A stretch of 64,000 bases of DNA. Source: Adiantum capillus-veneris (taxonomy: Eukaryota > Streptophyta > Polypodiopsida > Polypodiales > Pteridaceae). A program made the position numbers and the translations under genes. Below, one piece after another: positions 1 to 11,710 of the stretch. A model generated the notes under the pieces. That model did no database searches. It was not told the origin of the DNA and saw nothing but the letters and a program-made list of their open reading frames with translations. The stretch lies in assembly GCA_014529385.2 (NCBI GenBank), contig CM043967.1, forward strand, positions 8,520,501 to 8,584,500. The letters are read 5' to 3'. Positions within the stretch are counted from its first letter, which is position 1. The number at the start of each line of letters is the position of its first letter.

Positions 1-1251
1 TCGAAAAGTAGCAGAAGTAGAGTATTCTCCCAACTTGAAATCTATTTTTCCCACAGTGTACTGAGATAACACCTCCTTTCCATTGGCTAATTCAACTCTC
101 ATCTTTCTTGCAGGGTGTTGATTAAGTCCTAACCTCCTTAAACATTTAGGTGACAAGAAAGAATGAGTACTACCACAATCAATAAGAAGCTCAAAATTTT
201 CACCTTGGTGATTTGCAGGTGTTTGAATGATAGCATATTGTTGTCTTGCTCTTGGGTTATCAATTGCAGCATGTAGAGTTGCTCTTTCCTCTTGTTCTTC
301 TCCCAATGTTGGTTCTCCTATGATAGAATTGACTCTGGCAGCCATTCCGCGCTCTCGACCTCGTCCTCCATTTCTTCCTCCACGATTTATTATTTGTCCT
401 CGTCCTCTAGCTCGAGTAGGTGTATTTGTTGCGGAGACTCGCCTAGGACATACATTCCTGAAATGTCCTAGCTCGTTGCATTCATAGCATCTAAGATCTG
501 CATTTTGAGCTCCATTTGCTGAAGTTGCAACTATTGGATGAGTTTGGTGAACTGGGTGAACTTGCCTTTGGTTCCACATTATAGACCGTCCTCTCCTTCC
601 AACATTCCTTAAATTTCCATTTCGTACCCTTTGAGAGTTTGATATCTCTTTAGCTAAGGGTTTAGCTCTTAAAAGAGCATCTTGCAAATTTACAGACCTC
701 ATGGCTTCTAGACGAGTATTTAAAGGAGAATTTAGCCCTTGGCAGAAACGGGCTACTTGTTGATCTGCGGTCATTGGCAGAGCATAGTGCCTAAGAGTTA
801 CAAATTTGGAGTAGTATTCTTCCACTGCAAGATGAAACTGACGTAAGTTGAAGAATTCATTCATCTTAAGGGATTCGTGTGCAGGTGGAAGATAACGTCC
901 TTTGACAACATACTTAATGTCTTCCCAAGTTTGAGTGTTTTGAGCTACTTGATTATCTTTGCAGTGTTGTTTCCACCAAAGCTTGGCATCCCCCGTGAGA
1001 CGAAACATAGCCAACATTGCCTGGTTATCGGGAGTAGTACCAGCAACAGCAAAAAAATCTTCCATCTCTTTGAGCCACACTTCAGCATCGCGCTCAACTA
1101 GGGCTCCTTCCCCTTTGAAAGAGGGAAGTTTAGCTTGCTTGAGAAGTAGCTTTTTCTCTTGAAGAGATGTGTCACCGCCCTCTATGCAATATAGATTAAG
1201 TGAAACTTTATTGGATACTCTAACTTTAATCCACTTTAAGGCAAGACTTGA
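1..1251 (-). CDS. Ty3/gypsy gag-protease (GyD), partial, runs off left edge
   Basis: The minus strand is open from 1251 to the window edge (stop TGA at 1252-1254 upstream). It reads a retrotransposon Gag domain (FRLTGDAKLWWKQH, then a helical region with RYLPPAHE and FCQGLNS), a CX2CX4HX4C zinc knuckle (CYECNELGHFRNVC, near 440-490) and an R/G-rich linker. A retropepsin start follows, with LLIDCGSTHSFL near 180-215. The catalytic triad is D-C-G instead of the usual D-S/T-G. Gag packages element RNA; the protease matures the polyprotein. The first in-frame Met is at about 1065, but Gag homology begins upstream of it, so the true start is uncertain. RT and integrase would lie left of the window. 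No internal stop was seen, which is unusual here. Confidence 0.85.
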
Positions 1252-1357
1252 TCAGACAATAATACAAGCAAAAGATAATATTAATCCAAACATTATTTAT
1301 ATACACATTATTTACTACCAAGGTTGGTAGTCTTTAGGTACAAGGATTGTAATGTCT

Positions 1358-1858
1358 CTATATTTTGAGTTTAGTGACTACAAAAGGATAGGCTAAAGGA
1401 TCAAAATAATAAGTTTCTTTTGACCCTTGAAAGCTACGAGATACACATATGGGTCGAATCCTACCACCATGGATAACTTTTGTAACTTGGTTATAGACCC
1501 ATTGAGTCTGAGATATCTTTTCTCCTCCCAAGGTAATGGTAGCATCCAGATTCTTAGTACCAAGGAAAAGATAAACTTCGATGACTTTTAACTCCTCTGC
1601 CCAACGAAGTTTCTTGAGATTAGTATCCATGCACCATATCTTGTCAGCATCGATGGTATAGATTCCTCCAGATGGATTCTAGTTGATACCCCATCCTCTA
1701 TGTACCCTTGGAATAGGTGGTGCAAACACCCTATCCAAAATCATCATCACCCTTTTTCGAAACTGATAATTCGGTGATTGGCATGCATTTTCAAACATGA
1801 TGGTGAACACCTGGAATTTCTGGTAGGCTGAATGAACATTTTCCTGTACCAGGAAAGT
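1358..1858 (-). pseudogene. Unrecognised leader reading frame between PBS and gag of GyD
   Basis: A minus-strand frame of about 166 codons, broken only by TAG at 1679-1681, lies between the primer-binding site and gag. It contains ENVHSAYQKFQVFTIMFENA, then KRVMMILDRVFAPPIPRVHR, and after the stop IYTIDADKIWCMDTNLKK and TYYFDPLAYPFVVTKLKI at its end. I do not recognise the family. The steady amino-acid composition across the stop suggests it once coded. Some plant Ty3 lineages (Tat/Ogre) have an extra ORF before gag, so this could be an equivalent; a captured host fragment is the alternative. Confidence 0.4.
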
Positions 1859-1978
1859 TCAGTCTTCAATACCATATAAAAATTCAAATCAATTTTTCTA
1901 GGTTCTTCTATTATTTCAAACATTCGCATCCTTCAACATCCAAACATCAATCTAAAAATCTCCCCAAGCTTTAACCTA

Positions 1979-1991
1979 GGCTCTCATACCA
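1979..1991 (-). other. Primer-binding site of GyD (initiator Met-tRNA type)
   Basis: The minus strand reads TGGTATGAGAGCC, one base from the plant consensus TGGTATCAGAGCC that pairs with the 3' end of initiator Met-tRNA. It sits one base from the LTR end (CTCACA), where reverse transcription would start. Confidence 0.75.
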
Positions 1992-1992
1992 G

Positions 1993-4250
1993 TGTGAGGT
2001 CCCTGCCCCTTGTCGAGAGGAGCGGAGTACCTTTGATAGGTCTCCAATCCTGAGAAAGAAAAACCAATGGACATTGCCTTAGCTACTACGTAGCCACGGG
2101 CATGAACCGTTAGTGAAGGATTGGTCCTACTCGCTATGGCGGAGCGTGACCACCATAACCCTATCTAAAAAATATCTATAATCAATTATACCTAAAAGTA
2201 TAAATCTTAGAGTGACCAACCTGTGCGCTTTTTTCCCCATATTTCAGAAGCACAACCGCCAAGGTTTGTCTCTTTTAAGATTTATGACTAAAAAAAAAAA
2301 TTCAAACGTTGGAAAGTTACCCGACTCATCGGGTCCACCCGTCCATAGAATGATACCATCGGGGTATCATTCTCCCACTTTCCACACCACACTCACCCTT
2401 CTTTTGTTATCTAATTACTACCACACTGTTTAAACATACATGTTCCTTTACTTTATTTATGATACTGGTTCGTTAAAACAGCCCTTCAAACAGTATTACA
2501 AACAATAGTCAAACAAGAAGTCGTCCAATTTTAAACCAACAACCCTTGGATTAGGTTCACTCAAGAATCTTTACTAGCGCTATTATGTCCGATCGGTATA
2601 TACATTATTTATAAAAACCCTTGTCCTCATGAGCGTCCCATACCGCTCGACAAGTACTCGTTGTGCTAATCTGGACGTACTCCCGTCACAGCAGCAACGA
2701 TGCCAATCTGGGCGTCATCCTCACGCCACGGCAAATCAAAACTGCAGTATCCAGCTGGGCTAATTTGGGTGTACTCCCACCACAGCATCAGCGGTGCCAT
2801 CCTGGGCGTCATCTCACGCCTCGGCAACTGCCACATAATACCAGCGCTAATAAGTAGAGAGACTTGAGAGAAACCATACCGAAGGTTTTAGACAAACATT
2901 CTTTCCTATAGCAACCAGTTTAACCAGACAATCTTTCCTACTTGTCAAACATATGACGAGTTTCTTGGGGTTAAGCCCCATGGTTTCGGTCCGTGTTTTC
3001 TTTTCATAAGGTAAATAATATATTCCTATGGTCTCGCATATGCAGTGATGCATAACTTGAAACTGCTCCAATTCTAACTTCAATTCTATACTTCAACTAA
3101 ATCAATTTTTAGTATTATTCAAAATTCTATTTAACCTAATTGACAATAACATTGGTGAATGAGAATTTCATCATGTATAATAAGAATATGATGAGTTCTC
3201 TTATGTATTAACTTTGAATTAACAATATATAAGTTAATAGTGAAGATGTACTAACTAGAGAGAGTAGGTATACTTAGAGAGATTAGAGTAAGAGAAAACA
3301 TACACACACATCTTTTCTAAAGTTAATTGAATCTTACTATCCATTAGAAAGATTAGAGTAAAAGAGAACACACACACACACACACACATATCCTTCTTAA
3401 AGCTAATTGAATCTTACTAATCTATTAGAGAGATTAGAGTAAAAGATAACACACACACACACACACATATCCTTCTTAAAGCTAATTGAATCTTACTAAT
3501 CTATTAGAAGATTAGAGTAATAGATAGCACACACACACACATAGCTAATTGAATCTTACTACTCCATTAAAGATTAGAGTAATAGATAGCGCACACACAC
3601 ATAACTAATTGAATCTTATAAATCTATTAGAGAGATTAGAGTATAACCTTCTTAAAACTAATTGAATGCTCAATTAATACGCACCTTATTAGTCCACTAG
3701 AGTTTTTGCTCTCTTAGTGGTTTGTGGACGCCTTCTCTCTAAGAGAAGTGGCAGCACTTCGTGATAGAGGCAATCTCTATGTGTAAAGTGTGAGCATGGA
3801 TGCTCTAAAAATCATACCCGCGTTTTTGGTACCCTTGTGGTACCCATGAGCTTGACCACTTTGTCATTATCATCTAAAGATAAGGCCACACAGACGCCCC
3901 CTCATTAAGATTAGTCAAGAGTAGCCTCTCCTTTTTCATGTGACAGTGTGTCCCACTTTGTCCCCTCCTATGTGAGTCCATGTGCCTTCATTTGTCATCC
4001 CTGTGTATTCTTTTGTCTTTATAATTATTTTATTTATTTCCTTAACGATGATTTACTTTACATTTTTAAGTTAAACTTTACAGTCTTATATTAACTTTAC
4101 AGTAGTAAAAGAAAATTCTACAATCAGTAAATAAGTCTTGCAATAAGTTAGTTAGTGATTCATATAGCTAAACATGTCAGAATTTTGTAGCGTAAATTTT
4201 AATTTCTAGGTTTTCTCAACCTACGATTCATAATTTGAACTCGAATATCT
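1993..4250 (-). mobile_element. Long LTR of GyD (5' LTR)
   Basis: The LTR begins on the plus strand with TGTGAGGTCCC, right next to the PBS. It is a diverged homologue of the solo LTR at 6659-10605. Shared blocks include the stretch around 2320-2430 (GGTCCACCCGTCCAT, then CTTTTGTTATCTAATTACTACCAC) matching 7020-7120, and the stretch 2470-2600. The right end is not resolved; homology fades near 4200-4250, so that coordinate is approximate. Two short inverted-looking pieces with GGGCGTCATCC and CACGCC recur at 2710-2830. No gene is seen inside it. Confidence 0.6.
3281..3680. repeat. Minisatellite of 62-81 bp units with embedded (CA)n
   Basis: Six units start with GATTAGAGTAA at about 3281, 3351, 3432, 3509, 3571 and 3634. 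Each contains a (CA)n run of variable length and ends with GCTAATTGAATCTTACTAAT-like sequence. It lies inside the GyD LTR at a place where the related solo LTR has a different tandem array. Confidence 0.8.
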
Positions 4251-4282
4251 TAAATAAAGAGTGATGGTTCAAAAAAATACAA

Positions 4283-5150
4283 ATGCGTAATAGAACTTGT
4301 GTGCAATTTGAAAGTAGAGACCTTACAGTAGAGGGGAGAAAAAGGGCGAGCAATTCATTTGCCAATGTTGTCAATCCGGAGAAGATTTTAAATCCCTCTA
4401 TCTTTGGCACTCAAACGTTGTTAGAAAAAATTTTGCATGGGGCAATCAAGCAGAGTCATAACAAGGCGGATGATGGATATGTAGTGCAAGCAAAGTTTGA
4501 TCCAAAAAATTGTTATTTGGAGCATAGAGATGTGCTGTTCTCACTCAATAGTGTTGTACTTTATGGGCCGGTGCATGACATCCCAAGGCTTATGGGAGTG
4601 GGCGTCAGCCACAAATAACAATAGAAATGCGATTGGACGGTTTACGGCTGTTGGAAAAGGCTCTATGTGGCAAGATGTGTTTCTTAGAAAATTGTTCAAG
4701 ATCTGGTCATGAGATGAGGCATTTGGGGAGATTCTCATTTTGGTTATACTATGCCTTGGACGCCTTAATTTTGTCCCAATGAAGATTTTATGAACTACTG
4801 TGCCCAGTGTGGGTCACACTCAAAGGCTTCCCTTTATGGCTTCATGATCATGTTGATTTCATTGCTTCCCTTCTATGCAGGGTGCTAAGGTGTGTGTACT
4901 TTGGAATATAAGCAAACACATCCCCAAGTATTTGGATCTGAACATGGGTAGTACTGGCGTATATCGACAAGAATTGACATTTATGTCGTTCCCAAATTCT
5001 TGTTACAAGTGGTACCAGATTGGGCACTATGCTAGGGATTTCCCAAAAATGGCCCCCACTCAAAGGATCAGAACAACTTGGAGGCGGGTCACTAAAGAGA
5101 TCAAGCCGTCAATGGATGATACGAGGATGGAAGTAAGCACCAGTAATTAG
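4283..5150 (+). pseudogene. Decayed zinc-knuckle (DUF4283-type, plant LINE ORF1-like) ORF
   Basis: Two open stretches (4283-4618 and 4875-5150) separated by stops and shifts read like the plant LINE/DUF4283 zinc-knuckle family. The first has GYVVQAKFDPKNCYLEHRDV. The second ends in a degenerate knuckle, CYKWYQIGHYARDFPK, where two of the four zinc ligands (expected C) are W and F. No reverse transcriptase follows. It is a dead fragment; the family assignment rests mainly on the knuckle context. Confidence 0.4.
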
Positions 5151-5867
5151 GAGGGGACAGGGGAAGAAGTGGCTTAAAAGGTGGATTGCACTATAGTAGA
5201 TATATAAGAGGAACAAGCTGTCCCAATCAAACCTTCTAATGAAATTAGCAAAGAGTTTGAGAGCCCAACTCAAGAAATGAAAGGCATACCTCAACCGATG
5301 GATAACTCTATAGTTGAGCCATGAACATCTAGTGAATCTTGTTAGCCTGAGCCAATTGAAGCTAGTGGTTGTCCAATTGTCTTTGCATGCACCTTAGGAA
5401 GCGTATTGAGATAATGCATAAACTAGAAGCTGAAGGGTTTGACAAGATTCAGCCATATCACTGCAATTTACTGTTCCTGAGCTTGAAAAGACGCCTTCAA
5501 ATTTATGAGCCAATATGCTACTGAGCTGAGCACAAAAGGTGTCTTACACCTTGTCGAGGGTGTGAATACCCACTTGCTTAGATCCAAAAGGATCAAATAA
5601 GATGGACACTTGGTAAAATCAATGTGAAAAGCCTTTGTAGCGGAGTTAAGCAGAGAAGAACGAACAGTGCGATGCAGTTTTGCTTCTGAGGAGCCTGTAG
5701 AGGCCGAATTGGCAAGAGTTGCAGTGTCGAAATATCGTCATCATCCTAGGGCGACCATATTGATGTCGAGTTTGCTCATTTTGATGCAGGTCAACAACCA
5801 GTTTCCCCCTCTGCAAAAGCACCTATTCCCGTGAAAAGCTTTTTGAGTTGAGCCGAGGCCGGGAACC
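5151..5867. other. Non-coding interval
   Basis: No open frame or repeat could be recognised. The right end (about 5700-5867) is probably the leader of the minus-strand copia element whose PBS and LTR follow. Confidence 0.5.
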
Positions 5868-5939
5868 TGGCTCTGATACAAGTTGATGGTGTCGACTAGG
5901 GTGGATGGTGGCGAGCAGCCATGGTGAGAAGGGTGCAGG

Positions 5940-6000
<61 letters not shown>

Positions 6001-6045
6001 AAGGGAAAAAAAGAAGACACGCTATACTTGATTGCATTACTTCGT
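5868..6045 (-). mobile_element. Copia LTR with adjacent PBS, fragment
   Basis: The plus strand reads GGCTCTGATACAAGTTGATGG. The junction matches that at 28300-28318 (TCTGATACCAGTTGAAGG), where a PBS meets an LTR of the CopA family. The LTR would start at 5884 (TGATGG) and hold the GA tract at 5944-5999, at the same place as in its relatives. The element body would lie to the left but is not recognisable. Confidence 0.5.
5944..5999. repeat. (GA)n microsatellite, 28 dinucleotides
   Basis: Uninterrupted GA repeats about 60 bp inside the copia LTR fragment. The same position in the LTRs at 15317 and 28313 also carries GA repeats, of different lengths. Confidence 0.97.
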
Positions 6046-6230
6046 TAAAAAAGCTTACAATATAAATCAAAAGTAGCCATGCAAATTGGCTCTAAACTAA
6101 TTGTCCTCTGCATGCTATAAGATGAGATTCCCATGGGCAACCACAGGGCTTGAACCCAACAATCTACCACACCACCTGACCCACCATCCCATCCAAACCA
6201 TATGATGATACATCAGCTGACAAAGGGAGC
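6046..6230 (-). mobile_element. tRNA-derived SINE-like unit
   Basis: On the minus strand, GTGGGTCAGGTGG (6172-6184) resembles a pol III A box. GGGTTCAAGCCC (6146-6157) matches a B box (consensus GGTTCNANNCC). Spacing of about 30 bp is right for a tRNA promoter. The unit ends on the minus strand with a T run (CTTTTTT near 6048), as plant Au-type SINEs do. There is no tRNA cloverleaf, so it is not a functional tRNA gene. Boundaries are approximate and no target duplication was established. Confidence 0.45.
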
Positions 6231-6516
6231 CACCCTAAGACCACCAAGAACCAAGGGGAGCTAAGTTTGACTTGGGGTCGCCACCAAAGAGGAAGCCCTG
6301 CCACAACTGACCCCTTGACCACCAAACCAAAGCACCTATACTAGACCGCTAATAGTGGAAAAAAATAGAATCATTTTTTCTTATTTTTCTGCCTAAGCAA
6401 GATGATAGTACTAGTTGTGTTACCCTTAATCGTAGCAATATGGCTAGCGAGGTCTAAGCCGGTGCAATAACCAAAAACACAATCTTTTTATCAGCAGGCT
6501 TCTTAAAGACTTCAAC

Positions 6517-6658
6517 ATGGCGTCGAAAGTCAACAAGTTTAACGGATCCGGCTTCCACACCTGGAAAATCAAAGTGAAGGGATATCTGATGCAAAAGAAT
6601 ATTTGGAGCGTCGTCAAGCCTCTGTCAACTGACGAAGCAGGCACATCCGCTGCAGTTA
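6517..6658 (+). pseudogene. Copia gag, 5' part, interrupted by a solo LTR
   Basis: ATG at 6517 starts a typical Ty1/copia Gag N-terminus (MASKVNKFNGSGFHTWKIKV, then QKNIWSVVKPLSTDEA). It breaks at 6658 exactly where the GyD-type LTR begins; the rest resumes at 10606. Gag forms the virus-like particle. No PBS or LTR for this copy was found upstream. Confidence 0.75.
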
Positions 6659-8599
6659 TGTAAGGTCCCCAAACCGTGGACACGAAAAACGGGATGGAAC
6701 CATTGACAGGTCTCTAGGTTTGATAAAAATCAGAGCCTCTAAACAAGAAATCCAAGGAATAGACCTTTACCATTGACAATGGCTTGGGTCTATAGCCTTA
6801 GAAGAAGACCTAGTCCTGTCTCGCAGCGAAAACGGGACAACGTAATAAAAGTCCAAAAAACTATTTCGGCCCTATAACTGCCACAATTGGGCTAAGGTAT
6901 CCTCAACCAACGCTTTTTTTCCCGTAACAGATGTGAGGGCACGGCCGCTGGTGGACTCCTCTTCCAAGTGAAAAAGTTTTTTAAACATTTTAGTATGCAA
7001 GGATGGATAGTTACCTGACTAATCAGGTCCACCCGTCCATGATTGACAACCATAGTCAATCCCCACTTACCACCCCGCACTTACACATGATTCTTTTGTT
7101 ATTTGATTACTACCACGTTCGTATCACAATTAAAAGAATGATTCCTTTCATTCTTCATAACAGGATTTAAAAAAAAACAAAAGCCCTTGAAAACAGTATT
7201 GAAAACATTCATTAGCAAACAGATATCTTTAAACTTAAGACAGGGTACTGTCAATCAAAACATTGTCTATAATAACCATGACTAGTACTCTTCTTGTCTC
7301 AAGACTACATAAGGGTGAAAAAACGGCACCCATTCCTTATTCATAATCCGGAGTGGATACCCCCACCCAAGGTTCCGGGTGCCCATAAACCGAACCAGTT
7401 GCCCATACAACCTGGCGGCTCCCCGAGGATAAAAAACGGTATCCTAACTTATGTAGAAACATCAAGACATGACACAGAGTAGAAACTCAACGTTCATGGG
7501 GGGTAACCGACTTATCCGTGGCTGGAAAGCCAATCATTATCATCAAAATATACCAAGAAGTCGGAGGTGTCTTGAGACAAGCTATCTTAAGGATGATCAA
7601 TCATATCTTTCCTAATTCAACCAATTTTAACCCAACAATTCTTTCCTACATTATAAACAATGCACATTGGAAGTTACCCTCCGTTTTTGGTCAATTATTC
7701 CTTTTCTTATTCTTACTCACTCCTTATGTATGCAATGCTAACTTAAAAATGAACTTTAAAAGATTTAATTGAACAAAATAGAAATCCACTTGGGACTAAT
7801 CGTCAATGTGCTGCTGGGCTGGAGCCTGCAACTTTCCTCCGTCGCCTATGGCTAGGCCCAACCTCATGGTCATTAGTGGCTTTATTTATTTTGTTGCTAA
7901 TATCCTCTTCCTCGGTAAGAGGATTTCCTCTGGTTCTCTTTGGAGCCATATCGGCAGCCTTATAAAAAGACTTAATCGATTAGAAGTTTAATTGAATAAT
8001 CTTGTTTTTTCTTTTTACCCAAAAATGAGAATTTTTGGAGTAAGTAGGTATCCTTGATAGTTATTTGGATGAGATATTCCTTCGTAACTTCCTTGTACTA
8101 TAAGTAATTTCCCATAATTACCATTTAATTAGGGAAAGCCATTTAACTAGGTTTATCCTTAGTCTATATTCCATGAATACTTTATATTTAACCTTAGTAA
8201 ATTATAATTCCTATCGGCTAATGGATTACTCACCCTAAATTGTAATTTGATATGTTCTATCTTTAGGAATTTTCATAAATTTGATTTATAACCTTTCCCT
8301 CCTATACTTATGGTCTAATTTACGTAAAATTTTGCTGATAGTAATTTGTTATACCAACCATTTATGCTGAGGCAATTTTCCCAACCTTCAATAGTGATTT
8401 TGAACCTCATGTATTTATTTGGTAATTAGATAAATTCATTTACTAATTTACTTTCTCTATTTTATAAGCAAATTCGGTTACTTTTAATGAAGATAAGTAT
8501 TTAAACTATTTATCTGAGGTTGGGGTATTTATCACAGATTCTTCAAGGTGTGTTCTACCTTTGATAATTATATAAAAGGTTTTTGGATTAATTTACTAT

Positions 8600-9690
8600 T
8601 TTCCCCCTTTTATTTTCCCCTAAAAATAATGTAATTTTATTAAGATAATTAAGTAAACTAATTATCTGAGGTTAACATAATTATCACAGGTTCCCTAAGA
8701 TGTGATAATCCTCTGATAAATAACTCAAAGCATTTTGAATCAGCTAATTTTTCCCTTTTAATTTGTCCTAAAAACAATGTAATTTTGCTAAGATAATTAG
8801 ATAAAATTAATTATCATGGGATCCCTATAATGTGATTAACCTCTGATAAATAACTCAAAGCATTTTGAATCAATTTGCTAATCTCTCCCTTTTAATTTGT
8901 CCCAAAAACAATGCAATTCTGCTAAGATAATTAGATAAATTAAATATATGAGATTAACATAATTATCATAGGTTTTTGAAGATGTGATTAACCTCTGATA
9001 AATAATTCAAAGCATTTTGAATCAATTTGCTAATTTCCCCCTTTTAATTTGTCCTAAAAACAGTGTAGTTCTGCTAAAATAATTAGGTAAATTAATTATC
9101 TGAGCTTAACATAATTATCACGGGTTCTCTAAGATGTGATTAACCTCTGATAACGAACTCAAAGCATTTTGAATCAATTTTCTAATTTCCCCCTTTTAAT
9201 ATGTACTAAAAATAGTGTAATTTTGCTAAGATAATTAGGTAAATTAATTATCTGAGCTTAACATAATTATCATGGATTTCTTAATATGTGATTAACCTTT
9301 GATAAATAACTCAAAGCATTTAGAATCAATTTGCTTATTTCCCCATTTTAAATTTTCCTAAAAACAGTGTAATTTTGCTAAGATAATTAGGTAAATTAAC
9401 TATTTGAGGTTAACATAATTATCACCGGTTCATTAAAATGTAATAAACCTCTGATAAATAACTCAAAGCATTTTAAATCAATTTTCTAATTTCTCTCTTT
9501 TAATTTGTTCCAAAAATAGTGTAATTCTGCTAAGATAATTAGTTAAATTGATTATCTGAGGTTAAAATAATTCTCATGGGTTTCCTAAGATGTGATTAAC
9601 CTCTAATAAATAATGCAAAGCATTTTGAATCAATTTTATTATTTTCCCCTTTATTTTTTCTAAAAAATAGTGTAATTCTGCTTAATTAAT
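8600..9690. repeat. Tandem array, about 152 bp unit, 7-8 copies
   Basis: The phrase GTAATTTTGCTAAGATAATT and variants recurs at about 8630, 8780, 8914, 9066, 9218, 9370, 9522 and 9672. Steps are about 150, 134, 152, 152, 152, 152 and 150. Each unit also has AATTATCTGAG, CTCTGATAAATAACTCAAAG and TTTCCCCCTTTTAATTTG. The 134 bp unit has lost a piece. AT-rich, within the solo LTR, no coding. Confidence 0.85.
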
Positions 9691-10117
9691 TATGAAAATT
9701 ACTCAAAAAATTATAAGATAATTTTCTTAATTTAATGATAGTCTAACACATCTCTGATAATTATCTCAACTTAATATAAACTTAATTAAAATAAATTACA
9801 TTAATTTATGGTTAATATGGATAATTTTAGCCCTAATATGATATAATAATTAATGAGCTTAATATCCCTAAGCTTAATTACAACAATCAACAGATCATAT
9901 TTAATTAAGAGAGGATTTTTGAGTATACATAGGATTAATCTTTAATTTATTAAGAAAATAGGTTAACCTAGCTTTGCTAATTAAGAAGGATTAGGCTAAT
10001 TACCGTTTAATTAACCAACTAGAGATTGATCTCTAGTGATTTCTGCGTAGTGGTCTATGTAGATGAGAGAGAGTGTGTCAAGGCTTGAGTCTGTCCGAAA
10101 TTGTGAAGCAAGGGGTC

Positions 10118-10126
10118 CTATTTATA
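10118..10126 (-). promoter_or_regulatory. TATA-like box of the GyD-family LTR
   Basis: The minus strand reads TATAAATAG, about 480 bp from the LTR's 5' end in element orientation. It is the best core-promoter candidate in the LTR, supported only by sequence match. Confidence 0.4.
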
Positions 10127-10605
10127 GTTTTCTGGCACTCATAAGCTTTCACGGGCTGGAAAAAGCAGTGGCTTGCAACTCAAGCATCCCTACAGCTCCA
10201 GATGGTGCCCCTTGCTTCTAACTGAGTCCCTGGCAGGTCAGTGATGACCCTCCCATTACCTGCCAGCTTTTAAAATATCAATTCTGCTATATTTTGACCT
10301 ATTTTTTCTTAATTGATAAATATCTTGTAAATATCTGGGAGGCCTTTAATAAAGTCTATGCTTAAATGATTACTGCAACCCTTTAATTTTTCTTAATAAT
10401 TTAATTTACATTGAATCTTCCGGAAGGACTAGCGGGGTCCGAATTTAAATCTGAAAATTTCTAGCCCGGGGTTTGCTGTGCTTAAGATTCCAAAAATACC
10501 AATATTTGCCACGGTCGGACAATTCTACATTGCTTTTTCAATAATCATATTAGTTTTATTAGGCTTTATACAATCTTTAAGGTTTCAGAAACTGGAAACC
10601 TTACA

Positions 10606-11393
10606 AGTTGCCAGAGCGTTATCTGCCGCGACGACAACAACGCAACGACGAGCAAGCATTAGGTATTATTCTGACATCTCTTGAAGATGATTTTATTCAT
10701 TATCTGGATGACATGCAATTTGCCAACACTGCCTGGATACAGCTAGAGAAGGTTTTTGGTGCTAAAGCTAAGTATTCAATGATGAGCCTAAAGATGGAGT
10801 TGTACTTTCTTGCTATGCGTGGTGATGAAAACATTACATCTTTAGTGAACCGACTGAAGAGTATTAAAAATCAACTTGTTTATGTTGAGACCCCAGTGCT
10901 AGAAGAAGATCTCATAGCTGTTTTGTTAAAAAGTTTGCTTGAAAAATTTCATTAGATTGTTACTATTTTAAAGGAGAAAGATCCGCTACCCTCCTTGATG
11001 GTATCATCAATCCATTGCAGGAAGAAGAACAAAGGTTATCCTGTACCAATTCTCCTATTATCCCTAGTGCATATACATTTTCCAATGTAATAATATCCCC
11101 CATCAGCTCTTCTGATACTTCCAGTGCCTATGCACCCCTCACTAATTGTGCTTCTACCTTAGCTTCATCTCGACCATCCATTGGTACCAGATCTTGGTGG
11201 GCGCAACAATCACCAAAAAAAGGACTGTTTCAAGAATAATCATTGTGTTCACTGTGGTAAAACAAATCATCTTTTAAATAGATGCTTTCAAAAGGGCAAA
11301 AATCAAATTCATGTGATTCAGGGAGACACTGAATCTCCAATATATTATGTTGACGATGAAGCTTTTAGATCAACTCTTTTCATGTTTTCCTAG
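10606..11393 (+). pseudogene. Copia gag, 3' part, with zinc knuckle
   Basis: This continues the gag broken at 6658. It reads EQALGIILTSLEDDFIHYLD, then AWIQLEKVFGAKAKYSMMSL, the conserved helical region of copia Gag (UBN2 type), to a TAG near 10953. After frame changes a CX2CX4HX4C knuckle follows (CVHCGKTNHLLNRC, about 11250-11290). A one-base frame difference also exists across the LTR insertion. No protease, integrase or RT follows; the next element begins at 11711. Confidence 0.7.
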
Positions 11394-11710
11394 TCAAAAT
11401 AAATTGTACGAGCTATAGACACTACCACACATGAGTGGTAATACCTCCCAAATTATCAGTATTTTGTTCTCAACCCATTTTTGTTGCACGTATCGAGAGG
11501 TTATTGGGTACACCTTAAACCCAAGGCTTGGCATTGAACCAAAAACTCCATTTATTGGTAGCTAATTTTTTGACCTACACCTTATCTGTTCAAGAGGGGG
11601 TTTACTATCATAGCACCATGTTATGAATACACCATAAATCCTCGATTGTGAGAGAACCTAAAACTCATGATTGACGAGTACACCAAAAACTCGCAATATC
11701 ATGTGAGTGG
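11394..11710 (+). other. Non-coding interval before GyA
   Basis: No recognisable gene. It may be remnant copia sequence between the gag fragment and the GyA LTR. The phrase ACACCxxAAA recurs loosely (ACACCTTAAACC, ACACCATAAATC, ACACCAAAAACT). Confidence 0.4.

Larger units (their letters stand above)
6659..10605 (-). mobile_element. Solo LTR of the GyD family, 3,947 bp
   Basis: It starts TGTAAGGTCCCC and ends GGAAACCTTACA, giving inverted termini TGTAAGG/CCTTACA. It interrupts a copia gag. The flanks are AGTTA (6654-6658) and AGTTG (10606-10610), a 5 bp target duplication with one mismatch. It is homologous to the LTR at 1993, whose start is TGTGAGGTCCC. No internal coding region or PBS is present, so LTR-LTR recombination is likely. 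It contains a 152 bp tandem array and, on the minus strand, a TATA-like box. Open frames inside it are short and unlike known proteins. Confidence 0.8.

Noticed and set aside
7294-7991. Short plus-strand frames
   Set aside because: They lie inside the GyD-family solo LTR, have no recognisable domain, and are not kept in the related LTR at 1993.
8600-9690. CRISPR-like array
   Set aside because: Units are 150 bp contiguous tandem repeats without spacers, in an LTR of a eukaryotic element.
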